From: Streptomyces sp. Root431
Lineage (GTDB): Bacteria > Actinomycetota > Actinomycetes > Streptomycetales > Streptomycetaceae
Length of the DNA: 64,000 nt
Direction: 5' to 3'
NCBI RefSeq assembly: GCF_001426585.1
Contig: NZ_LMEI01000001.1
Coordinates: 944-64,943, forward strand
Shown: in pieces, positions 1 through 8,380 of the stretch
Layout of the letters: every line of letters starts with the position of its first letter
Position numbering within the stretch: the stretch's first letter is position 1
Notes under the pieces: model-generated
Databases searched by the model: none
Seen by the model: only the letters and a program-made list of their open reading frames with translations
What the model was told of the DNA's origin: nothing
Position numbers and translations under genes: made by a program

Positions 1-52
1 CCGGCCCGTAGACCGGCTCGATCGGCAGCCCCGACTCCGACTCGCGCGCCAT
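1..52 (-). CDS. Acyl-CoA mutase large subunit, N-terminal fragment
   Basis: Only the first 17 codons lie in the window; the gene runs off the left edge. The translation begins MARESESGLPIEPVYGP, which I recognise as the N terminus of actinobacterial acyl-CoA mutase large subunits (methylmalonyl-CoA or isobutyryl-CoA mutase type, B12-dependent carbon-skeleton rearrangement). A strong ribosome binding site (GGGGAGG) lies about 9 bases upstream of the ATG. It follows the E2 gene in the same direction, so it may be co-transcribed with the 2-oxoacid dehydrogenase genes and help supply methylmalonyl-CoA or branched acyl-CoA. The exact substrate cannot be judged from this fragment. Confidence 0.7.
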   Translation of the reverse strand, partial: MARESESGLPIEPVYGP

Positions 53-98
53 GTGTTGTGCCTCCCCTGTGCTCAGACCGACTGATGGACGTGCCCGT

Positions 99-1457
99 TC
101 AGGCCCAGGTGATGAGCCGCTTCGGTTGCTCCAGGATCGCGGCGGTGTCCGCGAGGAACTTCGAGCCGAGCTCGCCGTCGACGAGCCGGTGGTCGAAGGA
201 GAGTGCCAGGGTGGTGACCTGACGCGCCTTCACCTTGCCCTTGTGGAGCCAGGGTTGGAGCTTGATCGTACCCACGGCGAGGATGGCGGCCTCGCCCGGG
301 TTGAGGATGGGCGTACCGGTGTCGACGCCGAAGACGCCGACGTTGGTGAGGGTGAGGGTGCCGCCCTGCATGGCCGCGGGGGTGGTCTTGCCCTCGCGGG
401 CCGTGGAGACCAACTCGCCTAGGGACGCCGAGAGTTCCGGCAGGGTCTGGGCGTGCGCGTCCTTGATGTTCGGCACGATCAGGCCGCGCGGGGTGGCCGC
501 GGCGATGCCCAGGTTCACGTACTGCTTGAGCACGATCTCCTGCGCCGCCTCGTCCCAGGCCGCGTTGATGTCCGGGTTCCGCTTGACCGCGACGAGCACG
601 GCCTTCGCGATGAGGAGCAGCGGGTTGACCCGCAGGCCCGCCATGTCCTTGTCGGACTTCAGCTCCTCGACCAGCTTCATCGTCCGCGTGATGTCGAACG
701 TCACGAACTCGGTGACGTGCGGCGCGGTGAACGCCGACCCCACCATCGCCGCGGCGGTCGCCTTCCGTACGCCCTTGATGGGGACACGGACCTCCCGGGC
801 GTCCGGCAGTACGGCGGGGGGCGCGGCCGGCCGGTCCACGATCTCGCGCGTGCCGATGTCGACCACGGCGGCGGCGTGCACGTCGGCGCGCGTGATCGTG
901 CCGCCCCCGCCGGAGGGGCGGACGACGGTCAGGTCGACCCCGAGGTCCTTGGCGAGCTTGCGGACGGGGGGCTTGGCCAGTGGGCGGGGGCCGGCGGCGG
1001 GGCCGCGGCCGCCGGGGGACGTGCCGTTGGCCGGCTTGCGGGGGCGGCGCTTCGCGGAGGACTCCACGACTCCGTAGCCGACCAGGACCGGCCGGCGTTC
1101 CGGCCGCGCGGGCTCGTCCGCGGTCTCCGCGGCCGTCTCCGTGACGGCCGTGACGGCGGGGGCTGCCGTGACGGCCGGGACCGCGGCGGGCGCCGAGGCT
1201 CCCGCGCCCGCCGGGCCCGCCGTGTCGACCGAGATGATCACGGCGCCGACGTCGACCGTCGTGCCCTCGGGGAAGCCGATCTCCCGTACGACCCCGTCGA
1301 AGGGGACGGGGAGTTCCACCGCCGCCTTCGCCGTCTCGATCTCGCACACGACCTGCCCGTCCACGACGGGGTCGCCCGGCTTGACGTACCAGGTGAGGAT
1401 GTCGGCCTCGGTCAGCCCCTCCCCCACGTCGGGCATCCTGAATTCGCGAATCGCCAT
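99..1457 (-). CDS. 2-oxoacid dehydrogenase E2 (dihydrolipoamide acyltransferase)
   Basis: This 452-residue protein has the full E2 layout. An N-terminal lipoyl domain (about 1-78) carries the lipoylation motif EIETAKAAVELP with Lys44. An Ala/Pro-rich linker follows, then a peripheral subunit-binding domain (about 155-190), then a C-terminal acyltransferase domain ending with FDHRLVDGELGSKFL, which contains the catalytic HxxxDG. In the family the lipoyl arm carries the acyl group from E1 to the active site, where it passes to CoA. It is the last of three genes (E1 alpha, E1 beta, E2) 21 bases apart or less on the minus strand. Substrate class (branched-chain 2-oxoacid versus pyruvate) is not settled by sequence. 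Supply of isobutyryl-, 2-methylbutyryl- or isovaleryl-CoA starters is the common role in Streptomyces clusters. No E3 gene is present. Confidence 0.9.
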   Translation of the reverse strand: MAIREFRMPDVGEGLTEADILTWYVKPGDPVVDGQVVCEIETAKAAVELPVPFDGVVREIGFPEGTTVDVGAVIISVDTAGPAGAGASAPAAVPAVTAAPAVTAVTETAAETADEPARPERRPVLVGYGVVESSAKRRPRKPANGTSPGGRGPAAGPRPLAKPPVRKLAKDLGVDLTVVRPSGGGGTITRADVHAAAVVDIGTREIVDRPAAPPAVLPDAREVRVPIKGVRKATAAAMVGSAFTAPHVTEFVTFDITRTMKLVEELKSDKDMAGLRVNPLLLIAKAVLVAVKRNPDINAAWDEAAQEIVLKQYVNLGIAAATPRGLIVPNIKDAHAQTLPELSASLGELVSTAREGKTTPAAMQGGTLTLTNVGVFGVDTGTPILNPGEAAILAVGTIKLQPWLHKGKVKARQVTTLALSFDHRLVDGELGSKFLADTAAILEQPKRLITWA

Positions 1458-1478
1458 GATCTCTTTTCCCTCTTGCGC

Positions 1479-2483
1479 CTAGTACGCCAGCGAGCGGTCG
1501 ACGGCGTCGAGCACCCTGTCGAGGCCCGGCAGGTACTCCTCCTCCAGGCGCGCCGGCGGATACGGCGCGTGGTAGCCGCCGACCCGCAGGACGGGGGCCT
1601 CCAGGTGGTGGAAGCTGCGCTCCGTGATCCGGGCGGCGATCTCCGCGCCCGCACCGTAGAAGACCGGCGCCTCGTGGACGACGACCAGACGGCCGGTCTT
1701 CTCGACCGAGGTCTGGATCGTGTCGAAGTCGATCGGGGACATCGAGCGGAGGTCGAGGACCTCGATCGACTTGCCCTCCTCCTCGGCCGCGACGGCGGCC
1801 TGGAGGCAGACCTTCACCATCGGGCCGTAGGCGGCGAGGGTGAGGTCGGTGCCGGCGCGGGCCACGCGGGCCTCGTGGAGCTCGCCGGGCGGTGCGTCCC
1901 CCGCGGCGGAGCCGCTGTCGGGCAGGGTGACCTCGCCCTTGTCCCAGTAGCGCCGCTTCGGCTCGAAGAAGATGACCGGGTCGTCGCTCCGGATGGCCTG
2001 CCGCAGCATCCAGTACGCGTCGGACGAGGTCGAGGGCGACACGATCCGCAGGCCCGCGACGTGGGCGAACAGCGCCTCCGGGGACTCGGAGTGGTGCTCG
2101 ACCGCGCCGATGCCGCCGCCGTACGGGATGCGGATGACGACCGGCAGGCGGACCTTGCCCTGCGAGCGGGCGTGCATCTTCGCGAGCTGGGTGACGATCT
2201 GGTCGTACGCCGGGAAGACGAAGCCGTCGAACTGGATCTCCACGACCGGCCGGTAGCCGCGCAGGGCCAGGCCGATCGCGGTGCCGACGATGCCGGACTC
2301 GGCGAGCGGCGAGTCCATGACGCGGCTCTCTCCGAAGTCCTTCTGCAGGCCGTCGGTGACGCGGAAGACACCGCCGAGCTTGCCGATGTCCTCGCCCATG
2401 AGCAGGACCTTGGGGTCGGCCTCAAGGGCCGCGCGCAGGGCCTCGTTGAGCGCCTTCGCCACGGGAAGACTCTTCGTGACCAT
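1479..2483 (-). CDS. 2-oxoacid dehydrogenase E1 beta subunit
   Basis: This 334-residue protein matches the beta subunit of alpha2beta2 E1 decarboxylases. Near the start it has the GEDIGKLGGVFRVTDGL block typical of branched-chain and pyruvate E1 beta, then AESGIVGTAIGLA and EIQFDGFVFPAYDQ, and a C-terminal transketolase-like half with VVHEAPVFYGAGAE. With E1 alpha it forms the thiamine diphosphate site that decarboxylates a 2-oxoacid and acylates the lipoyl arm of E2. The ATG at 2483 lies only 2 bases after the E1 alpha stop, so the two are translationally coupled, as expected for equal subunit amounts. No missing residues are apparent. Confidence 0.9.
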   Translation of the reverse strand: MVTKSLPVAKALNEALRAALEADPKVLLMGEDIGKLGGVFRVTDGLQKDFGESRVMDSPLAESGIVGTAIGLALRGYRPVVEIQFDGFVFPAYDQIVTQLAKMHARSQGKVRLPVVIRIPYGGGIGAVEHHSESPEALFAHVAGLRIVSPSTSSDAYWMLRQAIRSDDPVIFFEPKRRYWDKGEVTLPDSGSAAGDAPPGELHEARVARAGTDLTLAAYGPMVKVCLQAAVAAEEEGKSIEVLDLRSMSPIDFDTIQTSVEKTGRLVVVHEAPVFYGAGAEIAARITERSFHHLEAPVLRVGGYHAPYPPARLEEEYLPGLDRVLDAVDRSLAY

Positions 2484-2485
2484 GA

Positions 2486-3562
2486 CTAGTTGCTCCGTCC
2501 GGCGTCCACGAAGGACGCCTGGTAGGCGGCGAACCGGGCACGTTCCTCGTCGACGAGCGCGTGCCCGTCCGCGTACACGTGGTCGAACATCGTCATCGGG
2601 TCGGGGTCGGGCATGGTCCGGACGATCTCGCGGACGCGCCGTGCGAGCGCCTCCGCCTCCTCGTCGAGGGCGGCGAACCAGGCCTCGTCGGCGTGACCCT
2701 CGCGCTCCAGGAGCCGGCGGAGCCGCAGGATCGGGTCCTTGGCCCGCCACTCCTCGACCTCCGCCTCGTCGCGGTAGCGGGTCGGGTCGTCGGAGGTGGT
2801 GTGGGCGCCCATGCGGTACGTGAACGCCTCGACGAACATCGGCCCGGAGCCGGTCCGTACGTGGTCGAGGGCGGCGCGGGTGACGGCCAGGCACGCGAGG
2901 ACGTCGTTGCCGTCGACCCGGACGCCGGGGAAGCCGTAGCCGGGGGCGCGCCGGTAGAGCGGGGCCCGCATCTGGCGTTCGGTGGGCTCGGAGATGGCCC
3001 ACTGGTTGTTCTGGCAGAAGAAGACGACGGGGGCGTCGTAGACGGCGCCGAAGGTGAAGGCCTCGGCCACGTCGCCCTGGCTGGAGGCGCCGTCGCCGAA
3101 GTAGGCGATGACGGCGGTGTCGGCGCCGTCCTTGGCCACGCCCATCGCGTAGCCGGTGGCGTGCAGGGCCTGCGAGCCGATGACGAGGGTGTAGAGGTGG
3201 AAGTTGCGTTCGGCGGGGTCCCAGCTGCCGTTGCTCGCGCCGCGGAACAGCGCGAGGAGGTGGGCCGGGTCGACGTCCCTGACCAGGGCCACGCCGTGCT
3301 CGCGGTAGCTGGGGAAGGCGTGGTCCCGGGGCCGCAGGGCGCGGGCGGAGCCGATCTGGGCGGCCTCCTGGCCGAGCAGCGAGGGCCACAGGGCCAGCTC
3401 GCCCTGGCGTTGCAGGGTGACGGCCTCGGCGTCGAGGCGGCGGGCCAGCACCATGTCACGGTGGAGGCCGCGCAGTTCCTCCGCGCTCGGGTCGACGGCG
3501 TACTCGGGGTGGTCGACGCGATGGCCCTCGGGAGTGAGCAGCTGGACGAGCTCGGTGGTCAT
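2486..3562 (-). CDS. 2-oxoacid dehydrogenase E1 alpha subunit
   Basis: This 358-residue E1 alpha subunit has a clear thiamine diphosphate motif, starting GDGASSQGD and ending CQNNQWAIS (GDG...NN), and the phosphorylation-loop-like stretch YRMGAHTTSDDPTRYR found in branched-chain E1 alpha. It pairs with the following beta subunit to decarboxylate 2-oxoacids. I chose the ATG at 3562, preceded by a GGAGA-type ribosome site, over a GTG at 3598 that would overlap the upstream gene. The gene follows the ATP-grasp-like gene by 22 bases on the same strand. Overall similarity is to branched-chain 2-oxoacid dehydrogenases, but pyruvate or hydroxylated 2-oxoacids remain possible. Confidence 0.9.
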   Translation of the reverse strand: MTTELVQLLTPEGHRVDHPEYAVDPSAEELRGLHRDMVLARRLDAEAVTLQRQGELALWPSLLGQEAAQIGSARALRPRDHAFPSYREHGVALVRDVDPAHLLALFRGASNGSWDPAERNFHLYTLVIGSQALHATGYAMGVAKDGADTAVIAYFGDGASSQGDVAEAFTFGAVYDAPVVFFCQNNQWAISEPTERQMRAPLYRRAPGYGFPGVRVDGNDVLACLAVTRAALDHVRTGSGPMFVEAFTYRMGAHTTSDDPTRYRDEAEVEEWRAKDPILRLRRLLEREGHADEAWFAALDEEAEALARRVREIVRTMPDPDPMTMFDHVYADGHALVDEERARFAAYQASFVDAGRSN

Positions 3563-3584
3563 TCGGGGTCTCCGGGTCTCGGTC

Positions 3585-4577
3585 TCAGTCGGTGCCACGG
3601 CATATGTGGGGCTCCGCCGCCGCTCCCTCGGGTTCGCCCGCGAGGAGGACGAACGGAGGCACTGTCGAGGCGGTGGGCGGCTGTGCGGCCGGGGCGAGGG
3701 GCGGTGCCGGGAGGGCCGTCGTACGGCCCAGGGCGTCGTCGTACACGAGGTTGAAGAGCTCGACGCAGGGCAGCGTCCGGGCCAGGTGGGCCTGGAGGCC
3801 GGGGGCTTCGAGGGTGAGGCGGACGTCCGAGACGGCGATGCCCCGGTCGGTGGCGCGCAGGTCGACGCGGAAGACGCCGAAGCAGAGTCCGAGGTGGAGG
3901 ACGGCCGCGGCGGCCTCGGCTGCGAGGTCCTGGGGGGTGTGGGGCAGCCCGGTGGTGGGGGCCCAGCCGTCCTCGGTGGGCGCAGCGAGGAGGAAGACGT
4001 GGGGGCGGCCGGAGACGAAGGCGCCGACGGCGGTGAGCGCGGTGCCCTCGGGTGCCCGGTCGGGGTCCTCGTCGACGAGGAATCCGCCGGCGGCGAGGGC
4101 GGCGAGCCGGGCTCCGGTGTCCTGGACGCGGCGGACGGCGTCCGGGTGGTTGCCGGGCAGGTCGAGTGCGGCGGCGAGGCGGGCGGCGGCGAGCTGGACG
4201 TCCTCGCGCAGTCCGAGGACGAGGTCGAAGCGGTGGCCGGCGGCGCGGCGGTCGCGGGCCCAGGTCACGCAGGCGTCGGCGTGGACGCTGTCGAGGCCGG
4301 TCGCCTCGTCGGAGAGGATCCGGGCCTCGGGGCCGCGGGCGGCGAGGAGCTCCGCGCGGTCGAGGACCCAGGTGCGTACCCCGCTCGACCAGGTCTCCAG
4401 GAGGGTGGAGTTGGCGGCGGCCTCGCCGGGGTGCCGGTGGGGTGCCGCCGCTCCGAGGAGGAGGGCGACGGGGCCGCCCGGGGTGGCGACGGGGGCCGTG
4501 GTGGCGGGGGCGGCGGCGGGGGCCGTGATGTCCGGGGCGGCGGGCCGTGCGGCGGGCCGGTGGCGTTGCTGGAGCAT
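3585..4577 (-). CDS. Reduced ATP-grasp-like protein, function unknown
   Basis: This 330-residue protein resembles the two ends of actinobacterial ATP-grasp ligases. The segment FDLVLGLREDVQLAAARLAAAL followed by LPGNHPDAVRR resembles the N-terminal fold (in ligases the block before the first ATP contacts). The later LGLCFGVFRVDLRATDRG corresponds to the C-terminal strand pair. The central lid with the usual VVKP...GSGS pattern is not visible, and the metal-binding E.N.R near the end is replaced by VSDVRLT. It therefore looks catalytically impaired, and may be a structural or carrier-binding relative. It begins with a Pro/Ala-rich tail of about 60 residues. A GAGAGGCAG ribosome site precedes the ATG. 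It lies between the MFS and E1 alpha genes. Confidence 0.45.
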   Translation of the reverse strand: MLQQRHRPAARPAAPDITAPAAAPATTAPVATPGGPVALLLGAAAPHRHPGEAAANSTLLETWSSGVRTWVLDRAELLAARGPEARILSDEATGLDSVHADACVTWARDRRAAGHRFDLVLGLREDVQLAAARLAAALDLPGNHPDAVRRVQDTGARLAALAAGGFLVDEDPDRAPEGTALTAVGAFVSGRPHVFLLAAPTEDGWAPTTGLPHTPQDLAAEAAAAVLHLGLCFGVFRVDLRATDRGIAVSDVRLTLEAPGLQAHLARTLPCVELFNLVYDDALGRTTALPAPPLAPAAQPPTASTVPPFVLLAGEPEGAAAEPHICRGTD

Positions 4578-4693
4578 CTGTCTGCCTCTCTGCGCGGAGA
4601 GAGCGGGCTGGGGATCTCCTCTCCGGGTTCCCTGGCGGGTCGGAGGGGAGGGCGGGGCCGCCGGGCGGGTGGGGGGCCGCCCGGCGGCGCTGG

Positions 4694-6202
4694 TCAGGAC
4701 TTCGGCTCGGCGTCGGCCGCCGGGCGGCCGGCGAACCCGAGGAGGCCGATGGCCAGGTTGGCGGCGATCCAGACGAAGAGGACCAGGAAGCCGCGCTGGA
4801 GCGCCTCGGTGAACGCCTCTGCGGTGCCGACTCCCTGGGCGGTGAGCTCGGCGAGGCGGGAGCCGACGACGGTCGCCGTGACGGCGAGGGCGAGGGCGCC
4901 GCCGACCTCGGTGGAGGCGTTGAGGATGGCGGAGGTGGTGCCGGCGTCCTGCTCCGAGGCGTCCTGCGTGCCGACGACCGGGGCCGTCATCATGCAGAGC
5001 ACCAGGCCGACGCCGAGGAGCGCGGTGACGGGCAGCAGCAGCGACCAGTAGCCGCTGGTGGTCTCGGCGCCGAGCATCAGGACCAGCATGACGGCGAGCA
5101 GGACGGTGCCGATGACGTACGGGACGCGGGGCCCGAACTTGGCGATGAGCACCGGGACGGCGCCGGAGACGCCGAGCATGGCGAGGCAGGTCGGGATGTA
5201 GGCGAGGCCGACCTCCATCGGGGTGTAGCCGAGGCCGAGCTGCATGTACTGCGGCAGCATGAAGAAGGCCGGCAGCATGAGGCCCGCGGTGATCAGCTGG
5301 GCGACGGTGCCGGTCGCGACGGACCGGCGGCGCAGCAGGTGCAGGGGCAGCAGCGGCGCCTTGGCGGTGCTCTCCACCCGGACGAACACGGCGAGCAGCA
5401 CCACGGCGGCGGCGAGCGAGCCGAGGGCGGTCGCGTCGGTCCAGCCGTCCGTGCCCGCGGTGACGATGCCGAAGACCAGCGCGAGGAGGCCGAGGGTGCC
5501 GGTGAGGGCGCCCAGGACGTCGGCGGGCGGACGGGCACCGGTGCGGACGATCTTCGGGACGTACACGAACGCGGCGGCGATCAGCAGCACCCCGATGGGG
5601 ACGTTGATGAGGAACGCCCAGCGCCAGTCGACGTCGGTGACGGCGCCGCCGAGCAGGGTGCCGAGGCTGGCGCCGACGCCCATGACGGTGCCCCAGATGC
5701 CGAGGGCCTTGGCGCGCTCGGCGGGCTCCGGGTAGGTCGTGACGAGGATGGAGAGGGCCGCCGGGGAGAGGATGGCGGCGCCGATGCCCTGGAGGCCGCG
5801 GCCGGTCAGCAGCATGCCGCCGGTGTCGGCGGTGGCCGCGGCGAGCGAGCCGAGGGTGAACAGGGCGATGCCGCTGACCAGGACGGTGCGGCGGGCGAAG
5901 ACGTCGGTGAGACGGCCGCCCAGCAGCATGAGGCCGCCGAAGAGCAGCACGTAGATGTTCATGACCCACTGGAGGCCCGTGGTGCCGAGGCCGAGGTCGC
6001 CGCGGAGCTGGGGCAGCATCACGTTGGCGATGGTCGCGTCCAGGACGCAGACCAGCTGGGCGACGGCGACCACGGCGAGGACCAGTCCGCGCTTGCCGGG
6101 GGCGGGGGCGTCCGGGCCGGTGGATCCGGCCGGCGCCTGCGGCGACGCGGGCCGGGTGTCACGGGTGGTGTCCCGAGCGGTGTCCCGGGCGTCGATACTC
6201 AT
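4694..6202 (-). CDS. MFS drug/proton antiporter (14-TM DHA2 type)
   Basis: This 502-residue membrane protein has about 14 hydrophobic segments. It shows the motif-A loop GGRLTDVFARR, the motif-C-like stretch LQGIGAAILSPAALSIL, and the DATIANVMLPQ start common to EmrB/QacA transporters. The cytoplasmic N terminus is a polar tail rich in D, R and T that repeats a short TRD pattern, with an Ala/Pro/Gly-rich linker before TM1. Role: proton-driven export of a hydrophobic product, probably the cluster's own metabolite, giving self-resistance. It lies between the ACP (34 bases upstream) and the ATP-grasp-like gene on the same strand, with a GGAGAG ribosome site. A second exporter of the same family lies at 61841-63328. 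Confidence 0.88.
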   Translation of the reverse strand: MSIDARDTARDTTRDTRPASPQAPAGSTGPDAPAPGKRGLVLAVVAVAQLVCVLDATIANVMLPQLRGDLGLGTTGLQWVMNIYVLLFGGLMLLGGRLTDVFARRTVLVSGIALFTLGSLAAATADTGGMLLTGRGLQGIGAAILSPAALSILVTTYPEPAERAKALGIWGTVMGVGASLGTLLGGAVTDVDWRWAFLINVPIGVLLIAAAFVYVPKIVRTGARPPADVLGALTGTLGLLALVFGIVTAGTDGWTDATALGSLAAAVVLLAVFVRVESTAKAPLLPLHLLRRRSVATGTVAQLITAGLMLPAFFMLPQYMQLGLGYTPMEVGLAYIPTCLAMLGVSGAVPVLIAKFGPRVPYVIGTVLLAVMLVLMLGAETTSGYWSLLLPVTALLGVGLVLCMMTAPVVGTQDASEQDAGTTSAILNASTEVGGALALAVTATVVGSRLAELTAQGVGTAEAFTEALQRGFLVLFVWIAANLAIGLLGFAGRPAADAEPKS

Positions 6203-6236
6203 GTTCTCTCCTGCCTCTGCTTGGTTCCTCGGCGGT

Positions 6237-6461
6237 TCACGCCGCGCTGATGCGCTCGTAGATGGCGGCGAGGCTGCGGTCGGCCAGCAGCTTGCCGACG
6301 GGGACGCGGGAGCCGGTCTCGCGCTCGACGGCGGCGACGAGGCGCAGCATGTGCATCGAGTCCCAGCTCACGACGTGGTCGAAGTCCGCGGAGAGGTCGT
6401 CGACGCCCAGGGGCAGGTCGAGCTCGTCGCGTACCAGGTGGATGAAGTCCTCTTTGGTCAT
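6237..6461 (-). CDS. Acyl carrier protein partner of FkbH-1
   Basis: This 74-residue free-standing carrier protein has the phosphopantetheine site VSWDSMHML (Ser35). The WDS context is typical of ACPs that accept glyceryl or related C3 units from FkbH-like proteins. Its ATG overlaps the stop of the FkbH gene by 4 bases (ATGA), so the two are translationally coupled and almost certainly partners. In the family the FkbH protein dephosphorylates 1,3-bisphosphoglycerate and loads the glyceryl group on such an ACP. Which later enzyme uses it cannot be read from the sequence. Confidence 0.88.
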   Translation of the reverse strand: MTKEDFIHLVRDELDLPLGVDDLSADFDHVVSWDSMHMLRLVAAVERETGSRVPVGKLLADRSLAAIYERISAA

Positions 6462-8380
6462 GACGCGGTGCCTTCCAGGGTGGAGTCGAGCAGGATGTGG
6501 GTGGGGACGGCCGGGAGGTTCTCCAGGTCGTGGCGGAAGTGGAGCTCGTCGTCCGCCGTCGCTGTGGGGGTGAAGCCCATGGAGGGCCAGAACTCCCGGA
6601 CGTTCTTGTTCTTGGCGGTCGGCCGGTAGCTCGCGAGGACCGCGCGGGCGCCGGTGGCGGCGGCGTGGGCGAGGAGGCTCGCGACGGCGGTCTGCTCGAT
6701 GCCGCGGGCGAAGACCCGGCAGGAGAGCAGCATGTTGTCGACGTGCAGTTCGTCGCCGGATCGACGGGCGAAGACGGCGCCGACGACGCCGTTGTCGCCG
6801 AAGCGGTCGCCGGAGCGGATCGCGAGGACCAGGTGGTCGGGGTCGTCGACCCGGGCGGTCACGTCGGCCGGCTGGAGCCGCACCGTCGTGAGGTTGAACT
6901 GGTTGGTGCGCAGGGAGAGTTGCGCGACCCGGTCGATGTCCCCGGCGCCGGCCTCGGCGAGCTTGACGCGGACGCCGAGCCCTTCGAGGTACTCCTCCAT
7001 GGAGCCGGCGTTCTCGAGGAGTTCGGCGCGCTCGGACTCGGTGCGGTAGAGCGCGGCCCGTGCGCGGTCCTCGTCGGTGAGGCGGGCGGTGTCGAACCAG
7101 CCGTCGGCGAGGAGCTTCTCGATGTGCAGGGCGGGCTCTTCGTCGAGGCGGACGACGGCGACCTGCGGGAGGCTGTCGGCGACGAGGCCGCACTCGAAGG
7201 GCGAGTCGTCGGCGAAGACGAAGCTGTCGACGCCGAGGTTGAGCTTCTCGGCGATGTCGAGCAGGTTGGCGTCCTTGGGCTGCCAGTTGGCGTTGACGCG
7301 GGCGAAGTCGGCTTCGCGCAGCACCATGTCGGGGTGGTCCTTGAGGACCTGGACGACCGGCTCGTGGTCGTTCTTGCTGCTGACGGCGAGCAGGATGCCC
7401 TGGGTGCCGATCTGCTTGACGACCCGCTGGAAGTTGCCGAAGGCCTCGCCGCGGAAGGTGGTGGCGGCGGCGATGCCGTCCGGGCCGTCGTCGCCGAGGA
7501 TCCCGTCCCAGAGGGTGTTGTCGGCGTCGACGACGAGGACCTTCTTGGTGCGGCCGCGGAGCATGCGGGAGAGGTGGGCGACCTCCCGGGCGTAGCGGGC
7601 GAGCAGGTCGTCGCCGAGGTTGGCCTTGGCGTAGGCGGCCATGCGGGGCTCGTCGAGCGGGACGCCGGAGGCGACGACCGGGTCGAGGTCGATCACGTGG
7701 ATCCGCGGGTTGCCGAGGGCGAGGCGCAGCAGGCCGCTGTTGAAGTCGCGCCAGGCGATGCCGGCGCGGGCCCGGGACTCGTGGTCGATGAGCTGGTGGG
7801 TGACGCTGCGGGGCAGCGGCACGGTGTTGAGGACGAGTGCGGCCGTGGCGTTGCCGGTGAAGGCGGTGGCGAGGCTCTCGATCTGGGCGAGCTTGCGCTC
7901 GGCGGTCCGTACGAGGTCGTCGGCCTGCCAGGGCGTGCCCATCTCGTCGAGGAGGGTCTGCGGGTCGAGGATCCACAGGGCCAGGTCGACGTCGGGGGCG
8001 TGCAGGGCGCTCGCCGGGTCGCGCAGGTCGCGCAGGTAGGCGTCGAAGTCGCCGAGGCGGTCCTCGACGAGGACGCCGTGGCGGGCGAACTCGGCGGTCA
8101 GCGGCGCTCGTACGCCTCCGATCGTGGAGTGTCCCGTGAGGGCGACGACCGCCGTCTCGGTGTCCGGGCGGGCCGTGAGGACGGCCTGCCGGTCGAGCTG
8201 GGCGAGGAGGTTGCCGGCCCGCCGGAAGTCGGCGTCCGCGCCGCCGGACACCATGGCGGCGAGGAGCGGGGCGACGGACGGGTAGTTCTCGGCCAGAGTG
8301 CCGTCGGCGCGCAGGGCGCGCAGTGATTCCAGCGGGGACTTCCGGGTTTCGCGATCCGCCGGGCTGGATACCGTGGTCAA
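6458..8380 (-). CDS. FkbH-like HAD phosphatase/acyltransferase 1
   Basis: This protein of about 640 residues has the FkbH order. An N-terminal SGNH-like region is followed by a HAD-IIIC domain with the nucleophile motif VDADNTLWDGILGDDG and later FVFADDSPFE, and then a GNAT-like C-terminal half (LRTNQFNLTTVRL, FGDNGVVGAVFA). The family converts 1,3-bisphosphoglycerate to a glyceryl thioester on an ACP, used for methoxymalonyl, lactyl/glyceryl starter or tetronate units. I chose the TTG at 8380 because GGAGAG lies 5-10 bases upstream; in-frame codons further upstream encode an Arg/Pro-rich tail unlike the family. It heads the leftward gene set and faces SARP-1 across a control region. The enzymes that would make methoxymalonyl (O-methyltransferase, 3-hydroxyacyl dehydrogenase) are absent nearby. 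Confidence 0.85.
   Translation of the reverse strand: MTTVSSPADRETRKSPLESLRALRADGTLAENYPSVAPLLAAMVSGGADADFRRAGNLLAQLDRQAVLTARPDTETAVVALTGHSTIGGVRAPLTAEFARHGVLVEDRLGDFDAYLRDLRDPASALHAPDVDLALWILDPQTLLDEMGTPWQADDLVRTAERKLAQIESLATAFTGNATAALVLNTVPLPRSVTHQLIDHESRARAGIAWRDFNSGLLRLALGNPRIHVIDLDPVVASGVPLDEPRMAAYAKANLGDDLLARYAREVAHLSRMLRGRTKKVLVVDADNTLWDGILGDDGPDGIAAATTFRGEAFGNFQRVVKQIGTQGILLAVSSKNDHEPVVQVLKDHPDMVLREADFARVNANWQPKDANLLDIAEKLNLGVDSFVFADDSPFECGLVADSLPQVAVVRLDEEPALHIEKLLADGWFDTARLTDEDRARAALYRTESERAELLENAGSMEEYLEGLGVRVKLAEAGAGDIDRVAQLSLRTNQFNLTTVRLQPADVTARVDDPDHLVLAIRSGDRFGDNGVVGAVFARRSGDELHVDNMLLSCRVFARGIEQTAVASLLAHAAATGARAVLASYRPTAKNKNVREFWPSMGFTPTATADDELHFRHDLENLPAVPTHILLDSTLEGTAS

Noticed and set aside
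3563..3598. GTG at 3598 as the E1 alpha start
   Set aside because: It would overlap the upstream gene and adds a charged tail not seen in E1 alpha; the ATG at 3562 has its own ribosome site.
6237..8380. FkbH-1 plus ACP as a methoxymalonyl-ACP pathway
   Set aside because: The O-methyltransferase and 3-hydroxyacyl dehydrogenase that complete that pathway are absent; the ACAD genes here are larger than the FkbI type and lie far away.
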